A stretch of DNA of 45,128 bases from Clostridia bacterium (GTDB lineage Bacteria > Bacillota > Clostridia > Christensenellales > Aristaeellaceae), in the NCBI GenBank assembly GCA_030536295.1, contig JAUNQH010000006.1:19149-64276 (forward strand), read 5' to 3'. Below the pieces are notes generated by a model. It had not been told where the DNA came from and made no database searches. It saw nothing but the letters and a program-made list of their open reading frames with translations. This document shows, piece by piece, positions 32,898-40,915 of the stretch (position 1 is its first letter; the number at the start of each line of letters is the position of its first letter). Position numbers and translations under genes: made by a program.

Positions 32898-33800
32898 TTA
32901 CCAGTTCCGGAAATGCAGAGCGGACGGATCGATGTGCTTCAGGTCCTTCGCCCCCGTCATGCTCATTGTGTAGCACAGATCGCGCACGATGTTCGTCAGC
33001 GTTTCGCATACACCTTCCGCGCCTTTTTCCTTCAGGGGACCCATGATCGGCCGGCCGATGCAGCAGGCGTCAGCGCCGAAGGCAAGGCAGCGGTAAATAT
33101 CCTGCCCGTTCTGCAGGCTGCAGTCGGCAAACAGCGTCATCCCGTCCCCCACGGCTTTCCGGATATCCTGCAGCATCATCAGCGGCGGAACGCTGCAGTT
33201 CAGTCTTCCGTTATGGTGGCTGATCACCATCCCGCGGACACCGGCATTCACGCATTTCACGGCATCCTGCACGCTCAGAACACCTTTCACGATAAACGGC
33301 AGTGATGTTGACGCCGCCAGCTGCGCGATCTCCGCCGCGGTGATCGGCGCCATTGTTTCGCCATCCACGATATCATATACACTCTCGCGGTTGAACGCGT
33401 GATCGATATCGATACCCACAGCCATGGCGCCGTGTGCTTCCGCGTGTCTGATCCGTTTCCATATCAGCTCACGGTCGCGGTATGTCTTGATGATCTTGAT
33501 CACGGAAGCGCCGGTATCCGTCATACGCGCGAGTTCATCCTCGCCGCCCATACCGGTAAAGCACGGCAGACCGGCCATTTTCGCGCCTTCGGCCATCAGC
33601 ACCATACCGTCGCGTCCGTCCTCCAGACCGCAGAACTTGTTCAGATGCGAAAGCGCGCCGGTTGCCGCCGGACCGGCAAATTTCCTGCCGAACAGCTGCA
33701 CGGAAGGATCCGCGGCAACGGAATCAATATGCCGCACTTCAAAAAGCCATCTGTCAAGATAATCCCTTGTGATCTGATCCGATACTGTCATCCGTTCCAT
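32898..33800 (-). CDS. FMN-dependent alpha-hydroxyacid dehydrogenase/oxidase family protein
   Basis: A 300-aa TIM-barrel flavoenzyme; GGAGG lies 5 nt before ATG 33800. Family features: PAATGALSHLNKF (flavin contact near the N terminus), LPFIVKGVLSVQDAVKCVNAGV with the conserved lysine, MVISHHNGRL at the place of the catalytic S-N-H-G-G-R, FADCSLQNGQDIYRCLAFGADACCIGRP (phosphate-binding end). It is shorter than lactate or glycolate oxidases (about 350-380 aa), and SHHNGR departs from SNHGGR though one His and the Arg remain. It probably oxidises a hydroxyacid; the sugar isomerase neighbour suggests a sugar-derived substrate. Confidence 0.85.
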   Translation of the reverse strand: MERMTVSDQITRDYLDRWLFEVRHIDSVAADPSVQLFGRKFAGPAATGALSHLNKFCGLEDGRDGMVLMAEGAKMAGLPCFTGMGGEDELARMTDTGASVIKIIKTYRDRELIWKRIRHAEAHGAMAVGIDIDHAFNRESVYDIVDGETMAPITAAEIAQLAASTSLPFIVKGVLSVQDAVKCVNAGVRGMVISHHNGRLNCSVPPLMMLQDIRKAVGDGMTLFADCSLQNGQDIYRCLAFGADACCIGRPIMGPLKEKGAEGVCETLTNIVRDLCYTMSMTGAKDLKHIDPSALHFRNW

Positions 33801-33813
33801 AGGCGCCTCCGGC

Positions 33814-34653
33814 TCAAAGGAAACTCAGTCCGTTTTCACGGGCAAGTTCCTTCAGATATTCTGTTGAATACACGTAGTCCTCATGCTTCTCCAGGTGTTC
33901 CGTATACAGCGGGATATCCGGGTCAAGCCGGTTCGCGTGCTTCAGAACACGCGCAAGGTCAAGTTTTCCCTCTCCCACTCTCTTCTCCGCCACGGCAAAA
34001 GGCAGGATATAGTCATCCACTTTGCAATCCTTGATATGGATCGACCGGATGCGCGGACCGAGTTTTTCAAAGCACTCATCGATCAGCGCCGAGGAATGAT
34101 GATATCTTTCCAGCGAATTGATCATATTGCAGAAGTCCAGATGCACGGCAAAAGCATCCCTGTCCACATCACGGATCAGGTCCAGATAACTGTCCGGGCT
34201 GTCCGGCAGCATCCAGGGCATCGGTTCCAGCGAATAGCACGCGCGTGCCGGCTTTACGGCATCAATGATGCGTCTGGTCTGTTCAATGATCAGTTCACGC
34301 GTTTCCTCACTGTAATTGTCCGGATGATACCCGTCCCATACCGTTCCGTGGGATCCGCTGATATTGACGCAGCAGTTCGCGCCGACATACTCAGCCAGTT
34401 CCAGCTGGCGTACGGAGTACTCAACGATCTTTTCACGCTCACCGGGATCGGGCAGCATAAGGTTTTTCCATATGCCCACTTCACCGATCACAAGCCCGTT
34501 ATCATATATCCTGTCTCTCAGTTCCCGGATCAGTGCCTGCGGCGCGTTGCAATCCACCGGGAAGATCACCGCGCCGTACCCCAGTTCAAGGACCAGTTTC
34601 ATCCATTCATCCGCTGTCTTCCACTCTTTCAGAACAGAACCGCCGAGCCTCAT
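33814..34653 (-). CDS. Sugar phosphate isomerase/epimerase-family protein (xylose isomerase-like TIM barrel)
   Basis: A 279-aa protein; AAAGGATG lies about 9 nt before ATG 34653. Hallmarks of the AP-endonuclease 2/xylose-isomerase-like barrel are present: VIGEVGIWKNLMLPDPGEREKIVEYSVRQLELAEYVGA, SLEPMPWMLPDSPDSYLDLI (metal-ligand glutamate), VHLDFCNMINSLERY (aspartate), RSIHIKDCKV (histidine), and PLYTEHLEKHEDY (second glutamate). It likely isomerises or epimerises a keto-sugar or inosose. It heads an operon, 13 nt before the FMN dehydrogenase gene. Confidence 0.87.
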   Translation of the reverse strand: MRLGGSVLKEWKTADEWMKLVLELGYGAVIFPVDCNAPQALIRELRDRIYDNGLVIGEVGIWKNLMLPDPGEREKIVEYSVRQLELAEYVGANCCVNISGSHGTVWDGYHPDNYSEETRELIIEQTRRIIDAVKPARACYSLEPMPWMLPDSPDSYLDLIRDVDRDAFAVHLDFCNMINSLERYHHSSALIDECFEKLGPRIRSIHIKDCKVDDYILPFAVAEKRVGEGKLDLARVLKHANRLDPDIPLYTEHLEKHEDYVYSTEYLKELARENGLSFL

Positions 34654-35039
34654 TGATAATCATCCTTTCTTTTTTTATTTATTGCGCTGTTTGATTGCTT
34701 CATGGATTTGATATACATTTATTCATCATCCTGTCGTTCCATTCCTGCCGCCGTTTGCCGGAAGATGTGGCGTTCGATCCTTCCGGAAACCGGAAACGGG
34801 TGCGCGTCTGTTCTCAGAAAAGCCTTGTCACGATCGTGGACTTCCATATTCTCTTTTCCATGCATCTGTGCCATGGTCTCACTTCATTTGTTCTGCCGCT
34901 CTTACCTTTTTATTTTACGCTTCAACCGGCACCCGGTCAATCATCCGTTTCTCATTCCCTGTCTTTCTGAACCATACCGAGTATTCCGTACGGTCTCTCC
35001 GGTTTCTTCACGTTGCGACGCGCCGTGGCGTTTAAGGCA
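34654..35039. other. Gene-free intergenic stretch between divergent genes
   Basis: No reading frame with a ribosome site or protein-like composition was found on either strand. It should hold the promoter of the isomerase operon; a weak TATATC occurs near 34715 on the minus strand, but no convincing -35/-10 pair was found. Confidence 0.4.
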
Positions 35040-35068
35040 TTGACAATTCATCCGTACTCCGGTATACT
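35040..35068 (+). promoter_or_regulatory. Promoter of the metal-resistance operon
   Basis: TTGACA (35040-35045), 17-bp spacer, TATACT (35063-35068). Confidence 0.82.
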
Positions 35069-35073
35069 CATTG

Positions 35074-35103
35074 TGTTCACATGAACATTTGTTCATATGT
35101 TCA
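35074..35103 (+). promoter_or_regulatory. Phased metal-sensor operator array
   Basis: Four half-sites of the SmtB/CadC type: TGTTCA (35074), TGAACA (35082), TGTTCA (35090) and TGTTCA (35098), each beginning 8 bp after the previous. The central pair TGAACA-TT-TGTTCA is a canonical 6-2-6 operator. The array covers the transcription start, just after the -10. Confidence 0.85.
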
Positions 35104-35122
35104 TGTATGGAGGTGTTGCGAT

Positions 35123-35470
35123 TTGAATTCCGCTTGTGCATGCGGCGTCATGAATGACGCGGATATCGGCGCGCTGCGGCAAGATATGCCGGATTCGGAG
35201 CTTTTCGACATAAGCGCGCTTCTTTTCAAGGCGCTGAGCGATCCGACGCGCGCTAAGATCATCTGGGCGCTGGACCGCACCGAATTGTGCGTCGGCAATC
35301 TTTCCGCCCTGCTGGGCATGACGCAGTCATCAATATCCCACCAGCTTGCCGGGCTGCGGGCCGCGGGCATCGTCACAGCGAGAAAAAGCGGAAAAGAAGT
35401 GTTCTATTCCCTTGCGGATCATCACATTCGTGAGATCTTTGAAGCCGGTATGGAACACGCGAAGGAATAA
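35123..35470 (+). CDS. ArsR/SmtB-family metal-sensing repressor (CadC/ZiaR-like)
   Basis: A 115-aa winged-helix repressor. A TTG start at 35123 was chosen: GGAGGTG lies 7 nt upstream. Upstream frame to 35081 overlaps the operator. The recognition segment is MTQSSISHQLAGLRAAGIV. The alpha-5 zinc site is complete: D99, H101, H112 and E115, with the same spacing as SmtB D104/H106/H117/E120; E115 is the last residue. The N terminus has CACG (C5, C7) and C56 sits in ELCVGNL, the place of CadC ELCVCDL with only one of the two cysteines. This suggests Zn sensing, perhaps also Cd/Pb. Metal would release it from the operator. Confidence 0.92.
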   Translation: MNSACACGVMNDADIGALRQDMPDSELFDISALLFKALSDPTRAKIIWALDRTELCVGNLSALLGMTQSSISHQLAGLRAAGIVTARKSGKEVFYSLADHHIREIFEAGMEHAKE

Positions 35471-35486
35471 GATAAAGGAGTAAAGC

Positions 35487-37370
35487 ATGGAAGAGGAGAC
35501 CAGAAAGGATCTTGTACGCATCATTGCCGCGTCCGTTCTGCTGATCGCCGCGTGGCTGACGGACCGTGCGGCGCATCTTCCCCTTTGGGGAAGCCTGCTG
35601 CTGTTTGCCGTCCCCTGGCTCATCGCCGGTTATGATGTCATCGCCGAAGCGGCGGAGAACGCGCTCCACGGGGAGATCTTTGATGAAAACCTGCTGATGT
35701 TCATCGCAACAGCCGGCGCGCTGTGCATCGGTTTTCTGCCGGGTGCGGAGCCCGAATTCGCCGAAGCCGTATTCGTCATGCTGTTCTTCAAGGTCGGTGA
35801 ACTTTTTGAGGAGCTGGCGGAAGGAAAAAGCCGGCGTTCGATCTCTCAGCTCATGGATATCCGGCCGGATACGGCGGAAGTCGAGCGGAACGGCACGGTC
35901 ATCACCGTCGCGGCGCAGGATGTATCCATCGGTGAGATCGTTGTCATCCGGCCCGGCGGCAGAGTCCCGGCGGACGGTGTCGTGGTCGATGGCGTATCCA
36001 GCCTGGATACGTCCGCGCTGACCGGTGAAAGCACGCCGAGAGCGATCGCGGCGGAAGATGAGGTGATGTCCGGCTGCATCAATCTTTCCGGCGTGCTCCG
36101 CGTCAGGATCACCAGAAGCTTCGGCGAATCCACGGCTTCCAGGATCCTGTCCCTCGTGGAGAGCGCCGCCGGAAGCAAGTCCCGCAGCGAGACCTTCATT
36201 ACAAGATTCGCCCGTTACTATACCCCGGCCGTGGTCATCTGCGCGGTGCTGCTCGCCTTTCTTCCGCCGGCCCTGTCCGGTGATTTTTCCGGCACATTCG
36301 CCGTATGGCTGCATCGGGCGCTGACTTTCCTTGTCATCTCCTGCCCGTGCGCCCTGGTCATTTCCGTACCGCTGACCTTCTTCGGTGGGATCGGCGGCGC
36401 TTCCCGCCGCGGGATCCTTGTCAAAGGTTCCTCTTACCTTGAAACGCTTTCCCGCACCGGCACCGTTGTGCTTGATAAGACCGGCACGCTCACGGAGGGT
36501 GTGTTCGAAGTCTCCGCGATCCATCCGGAGCAATGCAGCGCCGATCATCTGCTCCATCTTGCCGCCCACGCCGAACGTTTTTCCACGCACCCCGTCGCCG
36601 TGTCTCTCCGGCAGGCATATCCGGATGAGGCGGATGACTGTGCCGTTACCGATGTTGAAGAGATCGCCGGGCTCGGCATCCGGGCCCGTGTGAACGGTGA
36701 CACCGTCTGCGTCGGCAATACCCGGCTGATGGATTCCGTCGGGGCAAAATGGCTGCCGTGCGAAAGTGCCGGCACCGTCATCCATGTTTCGGTCAACGGC
36801 GGATATGCAGGGCATATCGTGATCTCAGACAGGATCAAGCAGGACGCCGCGCAGGCGGTATCCGCGCTGAAGGCGTCCGGCGTCCGGAAGACCGTGATGC
36901 TCACGGGAGACCGCGCGGATACGGCAAAAGCCGTGGCGGACCGGCTCGGGATCGACGCGTATCACGCTGAACTGCTTCCGCAGCACAAGGTTGAGATCGT
37001 GGAACAGCTTCTTTCGGAGAAATCCGGCAATGAATCGCTGATCTTTGCCGGTGACGGCATCAATGACGCGCCGGTCCTTGCCCGCGCGGATATCGGTCTC
37101 GCCATGGGCGCCCTCGGTTCGGAGGCTGCCATCGAGGCGGCGGATATCGTGCTGATGGATGACAAGCCGTCAAAGATCGCGGAAGCGGTCCGGATCGCGC
37201 GCAGGACCGTAAGCATCGCACGGCAGAACATCATTTTTGCCATTGCCGTGAAGCTCGCGGTGCTGGTGCTTGCCGGATTCGGCATGGCGCCCATGGGGCT
37301 CGCCGTATTTGCCGATGTCGGCGTCACGGTCCTCGCCGTGCTCAACGCCTCAAGAGCGCTCCGCGGATAA
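35487..37370 (+). CDS. cadA: P1B-type heavy-metal ATPase (Zn/Cd/Pb exporter)
   Basis: A 627-aa efflux ATPase; AAAGGAG lies 6 nt before the ATG, 16 nt after the repressor stop. Motifs: TGES (179-182), transmembrane metal-binding SCPCAL (C286, C288), phosphorylated DKTGTLT (D330), HP-locus STHPV, TGDR and GDGINDAP. The last helix region contains FADVGVTVLAVLN with the aspartate typical of the Zn/Cd/Pb subgroup. The N-terminal heavy-metal-associated domain is absent; the protein starts directly with the first helices, so it is shorter than staphylococcal CadA. Controlled by the upstream SmtB-type repressor. Confidence 0.94.
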   Translation: MEEETRKDLVRIIAASVLLIAAWLTDRAAHLPLWGSLLLFAVPWLIAGYDVIAEAAENALHGEIFDENLLMFIATAGALCIGFLPGAEPEFAEAVFVMLFFKVGELFEELAEGKSRRSISQLMDIRPDTAEVERNGTVITVAAQDVSIGEIVVIRPGGRVPADGVVVDGVSSLDTSALTGESTPRAIAAEDEVMSGCINLSGVLRVRITRSFGESTASRILSLVESAAGSKSRSETFITRFARYYTPAVVICAVLLAFLPPALSGDFSGTFAVWLHRALTFLVISCPCALVISVPLTFFGGIGGASRRGILVKGSSYLETLSRTGTVVLDKTGTLTEGVFEVSAIHPEQCSADHLLHLAAHAERFSTHPVAVSLRQAYPDEADDCAVTDVEEIAGLGIRARVNGDTVCVGNTRLMDSVGAKWLPCESAGTVIHVSVNGGYAGHIVISDRIKQDAAQAVSALKASGVRKTVMLTGDRADTAKAVADRLGIDAYHAELLPQHKVEIVEQLLSEKSGNESLIFAGDGINDAPVLARADIGLAMGALGSEAAIEAADIVLMDDKPSKIAEAVRIARRTVSIARQNIIFAIAVKLAVLVLAGFGMAPMGLAVFADVGVTVLAVLNASRALRG

Positions 37371-37381
37371 CACAAGTTACA

Positions 37382-37420
37382 ACAACCCCGGCTGACATAC
37401 CGCAGCCGGGGTTGCCGTTT
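37382..37420 (+). terminator. Terminator of the metal-resistance operon
   Basis: Perfect 12-bp stem CAACCCCGGCTG (37382-37393) with CAGCCGGGGTTG (37402-37413), followed by CCGTTTT. Confidence 0.85.
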
Positions 37421-37438
37421 TCCGCATATGCACATATC

Positions 37439-37454
37439 ACGGACACATGTCCGT
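37439..37454 (-). terminator. Palindrome between convergent genes
   Basis: ACGGACACATGTCCGT, a 7-bp hairpin with 2-nt centre, 38 nt past the minus-strand stop at 37493. No T run; possibly an RNA 3' end signal. Confidence 0.3.
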
Positions 37455-37492
37455 TCCGATCACGCTCTTCAGCGCAGACTGTTCTGTCAGGA

Positions 37493-39682
37493 TCACCACA
37501 TGTTCTTCAGCATTTCCCGCTGTTTTTCAGGCGGGATCTTTCTGACATCCGCCACATCATAGCAGCCGAAGGTATCAAAGAAACGTGCGGAAGGATCCAC
37601 TTCCACAAACGTGCACCAGGGCAGCCAGTGATATCTGCCGCGGTACTCCTGTTCACTGAAGGCGCCGCCTTCATTGACAAGGCCGATATACCGGTAGCCG
37701 CAGCTTCCGTCGATATCATTGGCCTGTTTGCTGTTCAGATGTACAAACTCCGCGACATCGGCATAATGCTCATCACCGCTCAGCAGATACAGGCGGTAAT
37801 ACTCATATCCGCATGCCGCCATATATACGTCTCCGCCTCCCGTGCCGACGGTCACATTGCTTTGCCCCGTAATATGGTTCCGGACGAACGGATGGTTCGG
37901 GTACGGCATACGCACCGGGAAATTCCAGACAAAAGTGAATGTTTCCGTATAATCCGCCGCTCCGCATGCCGCTTCCAGCCACTTTGCCTCACCGGTGCAT
38001 TCATACAGCGCGTCGAACGCGAACATCGCGTACAATCCGGATTCCTTATCCATCACGTCGGACTGATCACACGTGCCTCCGCGATACTCAAACCCCTTGT
38101 ACATGTGCGTCCATGTCCATTCTCCCGCGCGTACGGCCGCATTCAGATACTTTTCCTCTGCCGCCGCTTTATACATCCACAGCAGGAATCTGATCACACA
38201 CGGCGTACTTGCTTTTGAATCCAGGCACGGCCGGTTATCATATGCGTACGCGCGGAAAAGGCTTCCGTCTTCATTCATGCGTTCAACGATCCAGTCCGCG
38301 GTGCTGACACAGCAGTTCAGCCAGTTGTCATGATCTCTCCCCCGCTGTTTTTCAAACCGCCACGCGTCCAGGATACCTTCCATGCCGTCCCCGATCTCGC
38401 GGATCCAGAAAGGCTGCGGTTCGAACTGATGGGCGGAAAGATGCTCCCATATCTTAGGGCAGCCTGTTTCCGTCATGGTATCATTCGCCCAGTGATTCAG
38501 AATGCCCAGACCCTTTTGGACAGCTTCGGGATCATTGAAAAGCGTGCCGTACCTCAGCAGCTGATAGCCGATCCCGGTCTGCTGCCCCACAAAGCCGATC
38601 TCGGCGGAAAAACTGTTCGGATCAAAATCCGGCAGCTGCGCGACAAACGGTGTTCCCCAGGTGTTGCCGAAGTTCTTCGTCACATCCTTGAGAAATCGCA
38701 TCATATTCAGATACAGCAGACCGTTGTCCACATCAAACAGCCGGTCCTTCAGCCGGTCATACACATGTCGCCAGGTACATTTCAGCATCGTCCCGAAATC
38801 CGTGTACCGTTCAAAGTTGACCGCAACGGCATAATGCTGCGCGAATCCTTCCCGCATCGGATGTACCCAGGTGATGTTGGACAGCGGCTGATCGACCGTC
38901 CACGGGCCGTGCTTTCCCGCCGGCTGCTGACCGTTTTCCGCCGGATACACATAGTCAGCGGCAAGGCCGTCACATTGCGTTTCCGGAAGCGGCACCGACA
39001 TTCTGTGCCCGTAATAAGTGTATACCTGCGCTTCCGGTCTCGCGCTGCTGATCCCGAACGAGCCGACCGTCATCTTCGGATCCACATACGCGTAGTTTTC
39101 CGTCGCGGTACGATCAAGCGACGGCAGCGTCGCGTCGGCAGCCCATCTGGAAAGTGTTACGGTCTCGCCTGTTTTCCTGTCCATCATGGAGAAAAGCGGG
39201 AGACCGGCATACGTTTCCTTTCTGCGGATATACTGCAGCGAGAGATCCTTTCCCATGGCATAGTCTGCCGCGTACTCGTTCTGCCTGTACCACTGACCCG
39301 GATAGAAATAATCAAATTCTTCCGGTCTGCGTTCTCCGGCATGATAAAAGCTGACTTTGGTGGAAAAGCCGAGGTCCTTCTCATCGGCCTTTTCCACGGT
39401 CACCTTTCTGTCGACCTTCAGGTCCGTGCCGCTCGCCGTCCACAGGTCACGGAAAAGCAGCACCGAACCGTTGTCCGACAGAAAACGGCCTTCGGCCTCG
39501 ATCCCTTCATCGGTCTTCCGCACACTGCCGTACGGAAGATCCCGGAAGCGGCAGATCGCTCCGTAATCCTTCACCGAGGCAAATACCGGCCGTTTATTGA
39601 AATACAGTGTTTTTCCGCCTTTGCTGACTTCTATTCCCCCGTTTTCGAAAGCAACAGAATACCCGCCGATATCAAAGCACAT
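37493..39682 (-). CDS. Large cytoplasmic protein, probable (alpha/alpha)-barrel carbohydrate enzyme of unrecognised family
   Basis: A 729-aa protein; GGAGG lies 8 nt before ATG 39682. No signal peptide. The first 330 residues are beta-rich (FDIGGYSVAFENGGIEVSKGG...VDRKVTVEKAD, YYGHRMSVPLPE), like the N-terminal sandwich of many GH and PL enzymes. From about 330 on it has helix pairs typical of an (alpha/alpha)6 barrel (WGTPFVAQLPDFDPNSF, WLNCCVSTADWIVERMNEDG, AAVRAGEWTWTHMYKG, FAFDALYECTGEAKWLEAA). Many W, D, E and H residues (HMYKGFEYRGGTCDQSDVMD; VGTGGGDVYMAACGYEYYRLY) fit a sugar cleft. It may be a glycosidase or unsaturated-uronide hydrolase relative. Monocistronic. Confidence 0.6.
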   Translation of the reverse strand: MCFDIGGYSVAFENGGIEVSKGGKTLYFNKRPVFASVKDYGAICRFRDLPYGSVRKTDEGIEAEGRFLSDNGSVLLFRDLWTASGTDLKVDRKVTVEKADEKDLGFSTKVSFYHAGERRPEEFDYFYPGQWYRQNEYAADYAMGKDLSLQYIRRKETYAGLPLFSMMDRKTGETVTLSRWAADATLPSLDRTATENYAYVDPKMTVGSFGISSARPEAQVYTYYGHRMSVPLPETQCDGLAADYVYPAENGQQPAGKHGPWTVDQPLSNITWVHPMREGFAQHYAVAVNFERYTDFGTMLKCTWRHVYDRLKDRLFDVDNGLLYLNMMRFLKDVTKNFGNTWGTPFVAQLPDFDPNSFSAEIGFVGQQTGIGYQLLRYGTLFNDPEAVQKGLGILNHWANDTMTETGCPKIWEHLSAHQFEPQPFWIREIGDGMEGILDAWRFEKQRGRDHDNWLNCCVSTADWIVERMNEDGSLFRAYAYDNRPCLDSKASTPCVIRFLLWMYKAAAEEKYLNAAVRAGEWTWTHMYKGFEYRGGTCDQSDVMDKESGLYAMFAFDALYECTGEAKWLEAACGAADYTETFTFVWNFPVRMPYPNHPFVRNHITGQSNVTVGTGGGDVYMAACGYEYYRLYLLSGDEHYADVAEFVHLNSKQANDIDGSCGYRYIGLVNEGGAFSEQEYRGRYHWLPWCTFVEVDPSARFFDTFGCYDVADVRKIPPEKQREMLKNMW

Positions 39683-39722
39683 ATACGTTTCCTCCGCAAA
39701 TATTCAATTCCCATATATACCC

Positions 39723-39751
39723 ATCATACGCATTCACCGCGGAAAGCGCAA
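39723..39751 (-). promoter_or_regulatory. Promoter of the 729-aa protein gene
   Basis: TTGCGC (39751-39746), 17-bp spacer, TATGAT (39728-39723) on the minus strand. Confidence 0.55.
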
Positions 39752-39783
39752 GAACATACCGCGTTTTATCGAAAAAAAGCATC

Positions 39784-39815
39784 AAAAAAAGGCCGTGAGC
39801 GCATGTCTCACGGCC
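39784..39815 (-). terminator. Terminator of the PAP2 gene
   Basis: GGCCGTGAG/CTCACGGCC (39791-39799 and 39807-39815), followed on the minus strand by seven T. Confidence 0.9.
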
Positions 39816-39828
39816 GTCACTCCGTTCT

Positions 39829-40755
39829 TCAGCCATTCTTTCCGTTTTTCTTTCCAAACCATCTGAAGGTGATGGGATACAACCCCACAAGCGCAAATAC
39901 GATCAGCGCGTATCTCACGGTCCTCACGGCAAAAGCGGCAGGTGTTCCGCTGTTCAGGAATTCCTTCGTGAACGGCAGTTTCAGCACCGTGTTCAGCAGG
40001 ATAAACAGACCCGCTCCCACAACCGTGCGCAGGATCACAGTGATCACATTGCGCGTTTCCTCAAAATGAACGTATTTTTCTTCAAACATGATCGCCATCG
40101 TTGAACCCAGCAGAATGCCGTACCCGGTATAATAATCGTTGGTCCTGGCGATCAGGAAGCCGGCGATCCCGATGATATCCAGCAGGATATAGGTCTTATA
40201 TCTTCCGATATTCTTTTCAATAAACCGGTACAATTGGATAGCCGCGTACGAGATCAGCCAGCCCGCAAGCACATCCGTCGGATAATGCACACCCAGCGCG
40301 AACCGTGAGATGCCGACAAGCAGCATCAGTACGATCAGTACCGCTTTCCATGCCTTTTTCCGGCTGTTTTTGGCGATCGTTCCGTAAATGGCTATGCAGT
40401 TGGCGGCATGACCGCTCGGAAAGGAATACTCCTGCGATACGACATCATAGATATCGCCTTCGGCGTTGACCGGCTTCAGGCATTTGATATCCGTATTGAC
40501 CATATAGGGACGCAGACGCTTCGCGACAGACTTGATGCACGGGTTGATAATATTGACAAAGCTCAGATAGACCGCGAGCTTTTTGCCGAGCTCCTTGTTC
40601 AGGGACCAGTAAAACAGCCCTAAAATGCCGATCAGGATGATCTCATCACCGAATTCCGTGATGAACCCGCTTACGGAGACCAGCGCCCCGGACATAAACT
40701 GCTGGATGAATATGATCAGCCGGTCTTCCCAGCCGAAGGAAAAAACATTGCCCAT
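39829..40755 (-). CDS. PAP2-family membrane phosphatase
   Basis: A 308-aa integral membrane protein with about seven helices. The three PAP2 motifs are intact: KSVAKRLRP, PSGHAANC and SRFALGVHYPTDVLAG (catalytic histidines in the second and third). The family dephosphorylates lipid phosphates such as undecaprenyl pyrophosphate or phosphatidylglycerol phosphate at the outer face. A basic tail (GKKNGKNG) ends the protein. GGAG precedes the ATG. It has its own promoter and terminator, with a hairpin in the leader. Confidence 0.92.
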   Translation of the reverse strand: MGNVFSFGWEDRLIIFIQQFMSGALVSVSGFITEFGDEIILIGILGLFYWSLNKELGKKLAVYLSFVNIINPCIKSVAKRLRPYMVNTDIKCLKPVNAEGDIYDVVSQEYSFPSGHAANCIAIYGTIAKNSRKKAWKAVLIVLMLLVGISRFALGVHYPTDVLAGWLISYAAIQLYRFIEKNIGRYKTYILLDIIGIAGFLIARTNDYYTGYGILLGSTMAIMFEEKYVHFEETRNVITVILRTVVGAGLFILLNTVLKLPFTKEFLNSGTPAAFAVRTVRYALIVFALVGLYPITFRWFGKKNGKNG

Positions 40756-40776
40756 AGTACGCTCCGCGATTTTACA

Positions 40777-40801
40777 GCTTCCCTTTCATTTTCCGGGAAG
40801 C
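40777..40801 (-). promoter_or_regulatory. Leader hairpin of the PAP2 gene
   Basis: Perfect stem GCTTCCC/GGGAAGC with an 11-nt loop between the -10 and the ribosome site. It may stabilise the mRNA. Confidence 0.4.
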
Positions 40802-40815
40802 ATTATGTAACCAAT

Positions 40816-40844
40816 AATATAGCATAAATATCACTTCCGTGCAA
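40816..40844 (-). promoter_or_regulatory. Promoter of the PAP2 gene
   Basis: TTGCAC (40844-40839), 17-bp spacer, TATATT (40821-40816) on the minus strand. Confidence 0.65.
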
Positions 40845-40915
40845 CCGCGGAAGCGCGCCGGAATGTTATTTTCTGTCTGTCATCATCCTCGCCGGCCTTT
40901 TTCCGTCATCACGCG

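Noticed and set aside
35373-36815. 480-aa frame opposite the metal ATPase
   Set aside because: Antisense shadow of an intact P1B-ATPase, very rich in Gly, Arg and Asp.
38330-40069. 579-aa frame opposite the 729-aa gene
   Set aside because: It crosses the terminator and promoter between two minus-strand genes and has an unlikely Arg/His-rich composition.
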